Below are positions 58,801 to 64,000 of a stretch of 64,000 nucleotides of DNA, piece by piece. A program made the position numbers and the translations under genes. Origin of the DNA: Mycteria americana (lineage: Eukaryota; Chordata; Aves; Ciconiiformes; Ciconiidae); contig NC_134382.1 of assembly GCF_035582795.1 (NCBI RefSeq), positions 11,462,001-11,526,000 on the forward strand, in the 5' to 3' direction. The notes beneath the pieces are model-generated. The model was not told the origin of the DNA. It made no database searches and saw only the letters and a program-made list of their open reading frames with translations. How positions within the stretch are numbered: position 1 is the first letter of the stretch; the number at the start of each line of letters is the position of its first letter.

Positions 58801-61800
58801 TCTTTTTTTCTTTTTCTCTCCCCCCACCCTGGTCTGTCATTTCAGTGAATGTGTCTATTTTTCTTCCTCCTTAGGAGATTCTCCTTCAAGGCAGATGAGC
58901 CCAGCTAGCTGTAAAAAAGGCAAACATGGAAAATTGAAGCGTCAGAAACCTCAGAGACAGTCCTCAGATAGCCACTCTTCTAGTAAAAATAGAAATAGTC
59001 TTCCATGTGAGAAGAGAACAATTCAGAAACAGACATTCTCTCCCTCAGAAGTGTCCTGTCTGAGCTCCTCCAATACGAATGTCCGTCCTCCTATGGGATT
59101 TCCTGTCTATTCGGATCCACTATCTAGTTTTCCAGCCTCTTCTGTAGGAGATGAGCTTGCCCTTCACTCGTTAAAGCCTGAGTCCATGTCATCGTCACAA
59201 CTATGCTGTGAAGCACAGTCATGCCCAGCACTTTATCCCCCAAACATAGGCACGTTTATGGCTGTATTTTTTCAGAGTTTGCCCATTTATGCTCAGATGC
59301 CTCAATATGTCTTTCTTCCTAGCCCTCAGTATGTTTATCCCCCCTCTTCATATCCATGCACTACACTACCCCCAGTCCCCCCTCCTTCTCCTCCATCACC
59401 AATAGCACCGCACTCTGTGGATCAACCCTTTCCGGCCTCTGCTGCTACATCCATGGACGACCAGCAAGAGGGCCAGCGTGACCAGGCCCTACTGCTGAGC
59501 AGCTCGCAGAGCAGCTCCCCACTTCAGCTGAATTTGCTTCAAGAAGAGCTGCCAAAGCCTATGGAGCTTTCCATTAGTACTGATGTAAAAGCACGTGCAG
59601 AAGCTAGATGTGTAAGTAACACATTTTTAATGTAGAGGAGAAACTGGCTTTCACGGTGTTCAGTCACCAAAGCCAGTGATGATGATCTGTGTTTCAGGGT
59701 CACCAGATTTTGTTAACTGCTTTTTCCAGTGGCTGTGCTACGTAGACTGCAGGGCACAAATAGCACAGGAGGCGGAGAAAGCTGTTTGTACTTGTGCCCG
59801 TGGGAACTTGTAACAGTACGGTGTTGGCACTTAGCAAATGATGGAAATGTGAGATCTTCTGGTCTAGGCTGCCACAAGCCGCTTTTGCTCACCATTTTGG
59901 CAGCAGCCTTTCCCATTAAATTGTCGGCAGGAATTTTGGGTTTGGGGCCTTTATGCATGTGGAACTTGGTTAGTGCTCCGCAATTCGCATCCTTTTTCAC
60001 CCAGTCCCACAGTCTCTGTGGAGAACCAAAACAAAGGGAAGATACGCTTCTAATTACTCCCTCTGTCTCCCAGGGATGCAGCTAATGAACGAAGAACAGG
60101 GATCCGTGTGGGTCGGTTTCCATACATGGGCATAGAAAAGGCCTCTCCAACTTCCGCGGTAAACTCAGAGGCAGGAATCTGAGCTCTGCAGGCAAGGAAA
60201 AAAATGTTGGCTCCTGAATCCAGATTGGGCTGGAAAGGCTGGATCAGCTGAAACTGCAGGGTAGGGTCCTGAAAGGGGAGTTGGTGTACCTGTAGCTGCT
60301 GAAGCGGTGAGCTTCGCATAGGGAATCAGGGGAAGACTCTCTCATTTTCCCTGTAGTGCACCATTGTTTGATGTGTGTGGCTGCTTCATGCCATCTAAAA
60401 GGACGTGAAGGGAACTAACTCCTGCTCTCTTGTCAGCAGAAAATATTAACTTAATGCAACAGTACGGTATCTTGACCCAGTGGGGAAGGATCTACAGCAG
60501 AAACCAGTAAACTAGAGTCTAGATGCTTACTGATTTCACCCATGAAGAGTGTTATCCTGAGTTCTAGACCGCCATTCATTTTCAGAGCTAGAAACTCCAA
60601 ACCTATTGAATTGATATGAGAACTTAGTCAACAGGTGACAAAGTCAGTAAATGCATGAACTTCCTTTTTCAAACTTAAATGTAACTTCCATGGATGTGTT
60701 TGGTTTGATTTTTGCCTCCAGGACAATGATCCAGAAGATAGTGGCAACAGTGCTAGCAATTGTGCTTCTAGTGAATTTACTGACCGTTCACTGTACGAGG
60801 ACTCCCAGTCGGGTACAGGTTCAGCAGCATCAGGCAGTGGATCAGCTTTATCTGGTTCTTTAGGTTCTGGCTCCAACGAGACTTCTGGTTGTGGCACAGG
60901 TAGGGAATTTTGAGATTTGGATGTTTGGTGCTTTGGTGCTAGATGGCTTGCTAACGTGTTGGTAATTCATAACAAGATACTGTAATGGGAATGGGAAATC
61001 CCAGTGAGAAGATCTGTAGTCTTTACTTTTCACCCACTTTCAGTGTTTGAAGCCAAGTTTGTTTCAGTCACTGTAGTTGGAAATGGGAATCTAGCAGCTA
61101 TTCCTTTAACCTGGAAGTCATTCTCTCATTTTGCTCATTACCACTTTTCTCTGCATTAGATACTGGCTTACATCTTATTTGAGTAAAGGTAAATCTGCTT
61201 AGAGCAGAACCTCTTGAAACAGAAGCAGAGAAGTTGAGCCAATTAATTTTGAGAAGAGTAAATAGCGTTTTGGAGATCTTGAGTGACTTAAGAGAATGCA
61301 CTTTATCTTTGAATTCTCAGTAGGAAGTAATTACTTGCTAGAGCAATCATCTGGGTGTACCTGCGTTCGCATTGCAGAACTAGCTCGCAAGAATACGCTG
61401 GTGTTCTTTTACTTTTTGTGTTGAACTACTAGGATTACTAGGCATCTGCATTCATTTTTTTCATGGTAATTCTCAGCAGGTAGTGGCAAAAGCAGCAAGT
61501 ATTTTGCCAGTAATGATTCTTCTGAAGCTTCCAAAGAAGAGAAGAATCAGGAAGCAGAAGAAAAAGGGACAGCTCATAAATCCAAACATGAGGCAGCCTG
61601 GGTGATGATGGATCACACACCTGAGCGAGTTCTAATGACTTACCAAATGCCTAACAGGTTGGAAAACATCAACGATTCCTGACATGTAGTTTGGAACTGT
61701 GCATAGAACCTGTAGAATTAAAAATGAGACCATGGAAACAGTGCACATACCAATGAAACTCCAAAAAGGTGTCTTAACTTACTGTTTGTGCATTTTACAC

Positions 61801-62464
61801 CATGGTTATTTCCTTTTGTCTATTTTTTCCCCCATTTTCCCCCATCAGTTAAAATATGGTAACATGTAACCTTTTTGCTGAAGTGTTAAGGGGATTGGTT
61901 ATTGTCCTGTACTTTGAATGCATAAAGGGGTAAAAATACTTCGGTGTTATTTGCAAGTTGCTTGCAGTTAGCTTATATATAATTTGTAATGAGATTCCAC
62001 ATTAAAAAAAAAAACCAAAAAACAAAAAAACCAAACAAAACACACAACACAAAACAGTAGAACAAAACAAAAAAAACCCCACATCAAACACCCAAAAAAC
62101 CCCAACAAAAAAACTCCTGACAGTTAGACCAGCATTGAAAGAAGCCTTACGAAGCAAATAAGGTGTAACAAGGTATAGTTACTTTTCAGTGGCTGATGCT
62201 GTCTAGGCTTCAGCCATAGATACGGGTGAAGAGACTCTCCCAGTGGGATTGTAGTGAGTGCCTGCCTTGCTCCATTTAGTACAGCTCTGTTCACAGGTGT
62301 CTGTTTCCTGCAGAATTAAAGAGGAGGTTTTAAAGGCTGATCTGGAGAAGCTGACAGTCATGCAAAAGCAGCAGCCTTGGTTTACGGATGGGCAAAAGAA
62401 GGAGCTTGCGGAGGTGCATACGTGGATCCGGACCCAGACTGTCCCACGGCAAATCAGCACCCAA
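43594..62464 (+). CDS. PER3: Period circadian regulator 3, 20 coding exons (last exon outside window)
   Basis: PER3 is a PAS-domain member of the circadian negative limb; PER proteins bind CRY and casein kinase 1 and repress CLOCK:BMAL1. The 20 coding segments, listed individually, join in matching phase to 1201 codons without a stop. PAS-A begins at about residue 185 and PAS-B covers about 316-430. [13 protein letters not shown] segment (472-483) follows. A SxxS phosphocluster (Ser 680, 683, 686, 689, 692) is followed by the CK1-binding helix [16 protein letters not shown] in exon 17. A basic [10 protein letters not shown] (800-809) is a likely NLS. The C-terminal CRY-binding segment is at about 1151-1198. 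Two introns use GC-AG sites. The primate-type 18-residue repeat block is absent. PER2 is excluded by gene order and by overall similarity to human PER3. Confidence 0.95.
43878..45074 (+). other. PER3 intron 2
   Basis: This 1.2 kb intron loses the CpG island composition after about 44050 and becomes AT-rich. It holds the palindrome TCACGTGA at 44606-44613, a third perfect E-box. No other gene or transposon is seen. Confidence 0.75.
44606..44613 (+). promoter_or_regulatory. PER3: Intronic E-box TCACGTGA
   Basis: A perfect 8-bp palindrome containing CACGTG, about 1.5 kb into the gene in AT-rich sequence. It could serve CLOCK:BMAL1, USF or the MITF/TFE family. Single sites of this size also occur by chance. 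Confidence 0.4.
45075..45226 (+). CDS. PER3: PER3 exon 3, helical segment before PAS-A
   Basis: Acceptor TTTTACAG, donor CAAG|GTATAT. It encodes [20 protein letters not shown] and then [19 protein letters not shown]. This is the helix-loop-helix-like region before PAS-A; human PER3 has VSEELIMVVQEMKKYFPSE and STLDALNYALRCV at the same place. Confidence 0.95.
45626..45636 (+). promoter_or_regulatory. PER3: RORE-type site TAAATAGGTCA in PER3 intron 3
   Basis: It matches the full monomer consensus WAWNTRGGTCA for ROR and REV-ERB receptors. It lies in intron 3, 184 bp before exon 4. Function is inferred from the motif only. Confidence 0.45.
45820..45935 (+). CDS. PER3: PER3 exon 4, start of PAS region
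   Basis: Acceptor CAATTAG, donor ACT|GTAAGG. It encodes [20 protein letters not shown] and [18 protein letters not shown], matching the FFQIL..MYSLEELATIASEHTSKNT segment of human PER3. Confidence 0.95.
46825..47026 (+). CDS. PER3: PER3 exon 5, PAS-A
   Basis: Acceptor TTTTCCAG, donor ACAG|GTGGGA. It encodes [20 protein letters not shown] and [20 protein letters not shown] then [10 protein letters not shown], the PAS-A core used in PER dimerisation. Confidence 0.95.
48092..48140 (+). CDS. PER3: PER3 exon 6 with a GC donor
   Basis: This 49-nt exon has acceptor CTTACTAG and encodes [15 protein letters not shown] plus a split Arg, matching the PVKPFFCRIRGG region of human PER3. The donor is CAG|GCAAGT, a non-canonical GC site with otherwise ideal consensus. 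The nearest GT, five bases downstream, would shift the frame, so the GC site is the consistent choice. Confidence 0.9.
49310..49696 (+). mobile_element. Probable degraded CR1-type LINE 3' fragment
   Basis: Phrases such as AAGATCTCATCTGGAATGTT and CTTTAACTGTTAGAGTAATG with a following TAGAACAGCC resemble the 3' end of old CR1/L3 elements as I remember them. The copy is heavily diverged, interrupted by a CA repeat, and cut by the LTR at 49697. It could be chance; a masking search would settle it. Confidence 0.35.
49501..49521. repeat. CA microsatellite
   Basis: About ten uninterrupted CA units, likely polymorphic, in PER3 intron 6. Confidence 0.85.
49697..50296 (-). mobile_element. Solo LTR, copy 3, with target-site duplication
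   Basis: This 600-bp element starts TGTCGTGGTTTAACCGCAGC and ends AAAACAGCACA on the + strand. It is flanked by the identical 5-mer AGGCA at 49692-49696 and 50297-50301, a target-site duplication that proves insertion. Five-base duplications fit ERVL- or ERV1-type integrases. Sense is taken as minus by comparison with the TATA box of copy 1, so it is antisense to PER3. No internal genes remain. It contains AAT-type and GA repeats typical of the family. Confidence 0.92.
50510..50652 (+). CDS. PER3: PER3 exon 7 with a GC donor
   Basis: Acceptor TTTCCTCAG. It encodes [20 protein letters not shown], then [20 protein letters not shown] and KIHSGYE, the linker from PAS-A to PAS-B. The donor is GAAG|GCAAGT, again GC with strong consensus. 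Exon 8 then completes Ala and continues PRIPMDKR as in other PER3 proteins, so the GC junction is firm. Confidence 0.92.
51038..51116 (+). CDS. PER3: PER3 exon 8, start of PAS-B
   Basis: Acceptor TCTATTAG, donor GACAG|GTGAGG. It encodes [20 protein letters not shown] and LEIDD, the first strands of PAS-B, nearly identical to the human sequence. Confidence 0.96.
51838..51944 (+). CDS. PER3: PER3 exon 9, PAS-B
   Basis: Acceptor GGGTTTCAG, donor AAAA|GTAAGT. It encodes [20 protein letters not shown] and [15 protein letters not shown], the central PAS-B helices. Confidence 0.96.
52194..52350 (+). CDS. PER3: PER3 exon 10, end of PAS-B (PAC)
   Basis: Acceptor TTTGTTTCAG, donor GGAC|GTAAGT. It encodes [20 protein letters not shown], then [20 protein letters not shown] and [11 protein letters not shown], the C-terminal sheet of PAS-B. 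Confidence 0.96.
53323..53428 (+). CDS. PER3: PER3 exon 11, helix after PAS-B
   Basis: Acceptor CTCTCTCCAG, donor CAG|GTAAAG. It encodes [20 protein letters not shown] and [15 protein letters not shown], the helix that in PER proteins packs on PAS-B and carries a nuclear export-like leucine pattern. Confidence 0.95.
53839..53964 (+). CDS. PER3: PER3 exon 12, SSGYGSLGS segment
   Basis: Acceptor CATACAG, donor CCA|GTAAGT. It encodes [20 protein letters not shown] and [14 protein letters not shown]. In PER2 the SGYGS core is the beta-TrCP phosphodegron, so the same role is likely here. Confidence 0.94.
54703..54829 (+). CDS. PER3: PER3 exon 13
   Basis: Acceptor TATCTCAAG, donor GGAG|GTAAGT. 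It encodes [20 protein letters not shown] and [14 protein letters not shown], matching the human [24 protein letters not shown] segment, which belongs to the casein kinase 1-binding region. Confidence 0.94.
55904..56048 (+). CDS. PER3: PER3 exon 14
   Basis: Several AG candidates exist upstream. Only TTTCTAG at 55903 keeps the frame, giving [20 protein letters not shown] followed by [13 protein letters not shown], which matches human [16 protein letters not shown]. An acceptor at the later TTCTTCAG would not match the phase of exon 13. Donor ATCAG|GTAATA. Confidence 0.85.
56670..56797 (+). CDS. PER3: PER3 exon 15
   Basis: Acceptor TTATTTCAG, donor GAAG|GTAACA. It encodes [20 protein letters not shown] and a Ser/Asp/Gln-rich acidic stretch ([17 protein letters not shown]). 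Human PER3 has [14 protein letters not shown] here. Confidence 0.94.
57269..57454 (+). CDS. PER3: PER3 exon 16, SxxS phosphocluster
   Basis: Acceptor ATCCTTTCAG, donor TCAG|GTACCG. The end encodes [18 protein letters not shown], with serines at residues 680, 683, 686, 689 and 692. This five-serine three-residue spacing is the counterpart of the FASP cluster of PER2, where casein kinase 1 phosphorylation stabilises the protein. Confidence 0.94.
58094..58345 (+). CDS. PER3: PER3 exon 17, casein kinase 1-binding helix
   Basis: It encodes [20 protein letters not shown] and [18 protein letters not shown], the second CK1-binding motif of PER proteins. The acceptor is a tandem AAGAAG: starting at 58094 includes an extra Glu, starting at 58097 omits it, and both stay in frame. 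Donor CAAG|GTAGGC. Confidence 0.93.
58782..58874 (+). repeat. Poly-T and pyrimidine tract before PER3 exon 18
   Basis: Nineteen T (58782-58800) followed by TC-rich sequence form an unusually long pyrimidine tract that ends close to the exon 18 acceptor. Length variation here could affect splicing. Confidence 0.6.
58875..59611 (+). CDS. PER3: PER3 exon 18, large exon with NLS and Pro-rich region
   Basis: Acceptor CCTCCTTAG, donor TGT|GTAAGT, 737 nt. It encodes [20 protein letters not shown], with a basic nuclear localisation cluster, then Ser-rich and Pro/Tyr-rich sequence ([25 protein letters not shown]), and [20 protein letters not shown], a motif also present in human PER3. The repeat array of primate PER3 is not present. 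Confidence 0.94.
60722..60899 (+). CDS. PER3: PER3 exon 19, Ser/Gly-rich segment
   Basis: Acceptor TGCCTCCAG, donor ACAG|GTAGGG. It encodes [20 protein letters not shown] and a low-complexity [20 protein letters not shown] stretch, comparable to the [11 protein letters not shown] segment of human PER3. Confidence 0.9.
61480..61657 (+). CDS. PER3: PER3 exon 20
   Basis: The acceptor is a tandem CAGCAG. Starting at 61480 gives Gly then [12 protein letters not shown]; starting at 61477 adds Ala. The exon ends [14 protein letters not shown], matching QTPERILMTYQVPER of human PER3. Donor ACAG|GTTGGA is weaker than its neighbours. Confidence 0.91.
61990..62115. repeat. A/C-rich low-complexity tract
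   Basis: A-rich sequence with scattered C (AAACAAAACA-type) fills about 120 bp of PER3 intron 20, with no internal order that I can define. Confidence 0.7.
62314..62464 (+). CDS. PER3: PER3 exon 21, CRY-binding segment
   Basis: Acceptor TTTCCTGCAG, donor CAA|GTAAGG. It encodes [40 protein letters not shown] and [10 protein letters not shown]. This is the conserved C-terminal helix region of PER proteins that wraps around CRY. If the following intron were retained, the frame would end with VRSCERNQQLIRALAS and a stop at 62513-62515. Confidence 0.94.
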
Positions 62465-64000
62465 GTAAGGAGTTGTGAAAGGAATCAGCAGCTTATTCGT
62501 GCCTTGGCTAGCTAGAGGCTGTGCCATTTCTAACCAATGTAATCTTATAGTGCTGTGGTCAGTGATGGTTATTACTTGTAAATATAAGAAGGAAATGAGT
62601 TTAAGTACACTAGCCAGATGAGAAATGCCAAAACACAGGTCTTTCCATTGTATTTTTTTTTTGCAAGATACACAAATTCTGTGTAGGAACCACCTGTAGC
62701 AAAGTTCCTTCAGTCACACTGTTGGATGCATGGGAATAGTGGCACGCTCTCACATTAGAGTCCATATCTGGTGAGGTTTATTCTGTTGGTGTTAGTTCTT
62801 TTGCTCTTTTTTGCTCAAGGTTGATTGCTGCTATGATTGAATAGCATGTAGTACTGGAACATTAGTGAAGATTAGAGCAAGCCTGTTCAGCAAGCTGCAA
62901 AATACTCATAATCACGGAGGAGGTTGAGGCATATAGAAAGAAACACAAAAATAGCTGGCTTTTTGTAGGTAGATTCATTCTTTAAGAATTTTGGTATCTT
63001 AAGCCTGATTATTTTATCTGATATAACTCTTGGGTACTCTGATAAACTACTTCTGATATACATTAGTATGTGTTAGAGAATGTCCAAATCAGTTTAAATT
63101 GCTCCTAGGTGCTGTGAAGAAGAAACGAGCAAGGCTCGTTTTGGTCCCACAAAGATCTAGAGCTCCAATGATGAGTTGTACAGAAAATAGCAAGGCAGAG
63201 TGAGCTGCATTCATGTACTCATGCAGCAGAAAAATCTAACGTCTGTTATAGCACTGCGTGCTCTATGTGCTAGTATTTTCAAATGTGGCATTCTGCACTG
63301 TTGTATTTATTCTTAGAGCAGAAAAACTGAGAAATGGTTGTCCTTGGCTCTGGAATGAGACCAGAAAATTAATCTTTGTTTTCCTAATACTTTGTGCGTC
63401 CTGCTGTGGTTAGGACCGTGTTGTTTGATTCAGATAGCAAAATGATGTCCAGTGGTCTTACAGAAAATTCTGTTGAATATTTACATTTCATATGTTATGA
63501 GATATATTGGTATGCATATACAAATATTTGATATCTAATGTGCTAAAACTGTTCCTAAGCAGTAGGTCAGGTTTCCAATATAGATTGTCATTTTGCAAAT
63601 GCAACGAGGCTGCTGACAGTAGAAAGAAATGCAGGATTTCTTTTAATACTTCAATATTGTACCGTTTCTCAAGAACAAGAAAAATCTGGTCTGTCAATAC
63701 ACTCGGGCATTTCAGCCTTTTTTTGCTGGTGGTATTGTTGCTGTTCGGTCTGCAGTCCAAATCCTTAATGAGCAGCTTGCTTATAAAGTTGAAAGCAAAG
63801 GCCTTCAAATTCAAGGAAGTCACATGCCTTTTTATCTCAAAGCTAAAACTGTGTGTTCCACTAACCAAAGAATTCATTTCTGAGACAAGATAAGTTGGAG
63901 GTGCAAGTACCTGTTTCTGAAAATAAGATACTGCATAATCTCTGCTTTTAAAGAGATTACAGCCCATTGGTGAGAGGTTTCGAGACATTGCAATGTATCA
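62465..64000 (+). other. PER3 last intron, truncated by window end
   Basis: Human PER3 has one further short coding exon after this point. I find no acceptor followed by a matching sequence up to 64000, so it probably lies beyond the window. The 166-codon ORF on the minus strand at 63488-63988 is unrelated to any family I know and reads as chance. Confidence 0.6.

Noticed and set aside
62650-62735. Possible last PER3 exon after the T-run ending GCAAG at 62668
   Set aside because: It would encode about 23 residues in phase 0, but they do not resemble the known PER3 C-terminus; the AAG acceptor is poor.
63488-63988. 166-codon minus-strand ORF near the window end, considered as a possible neighbouring gene
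   Set aside because: It resembles no known family and not the gene expected next to PER3 (UTS2).
1-64000. Search for CRISPR arrays, operons, rRNA, tRNA and prophage
   Set aside because: None is present; intron-exon structure, CpG islands and LTRs mark a vertebrate chromosome.

Overview
The window is a piece of a bird chromosome, probably from a neoavian species. Three genes lie head to tail on the + strand: the 3' part of CAMTA1 (a calmodulin-binding transcription activator), complete VAMP3 (cellubrevin, a vesicle R-SNARE), and nearly complete PER3 (period circadian regulator 3). The same order, CAMTA1-VAMP3-PER3, is known from human 1p36. The bird assignment rests on three solo LTRs of a family I know from neoavian genomes, the compact introns and the GC-rich CpG islands. 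It is from memory, not from a search.

Layout. 1-5744 is a CAMTA1 intron. Eleven CAMTA1 exons (5745-31400) encode the ankyrin repeats, a linker with a basic patch, the IQ motifs and the C-terminus. A 15 kb intron precedes the last 64-nt coding segment, and the 3'UTR probably ends near 34850. 34851-37370 is intergenic and holds one LTR. A G-rich/GT tract (37374-37500) leads into the VAMP3 CpG island. VAMP3 has five exons (38209-42232) encoding 104 residues, and its start codon is split by intron 1. Less than 200 bp beyond its stop, a second CpG island (about 42420-43880) carries the PER3 promoter, with two CACGTG E-boxes and a TTACGTAA D-box. PER3 then runs through 20 coding exons (43594-62464) giving 1201 codons in frame. 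Its final exon is not recognisable and probably lies beyond 64000.

The exon models were built by joining splice sites so that phases match at every junction. They give uninterrupted frames and proteins close to the known families: 698 residues for the CAMTA1 part, 104 for VAMP3 and 1201 for PER3. Most long ORFs in the CpG islands and introns are chance ORFs.

I see no operon, CRISPR array, phage or novel multi-gene system; this is a normal vertebrate locus. The best second-look items are two consecutive GC-AG introns in PER3 (one carrying a solo LTR), the set of clock elements around PER3 (E-boxes, D-box, RORE), the split VAMP3 start codon, the very tight VAMP3-PER3 junction, a degenerate repeat of about 81 bp in the last CAMTA1 intron, and mutually exclusive hairpins downstream of a CAMTA1 exon.
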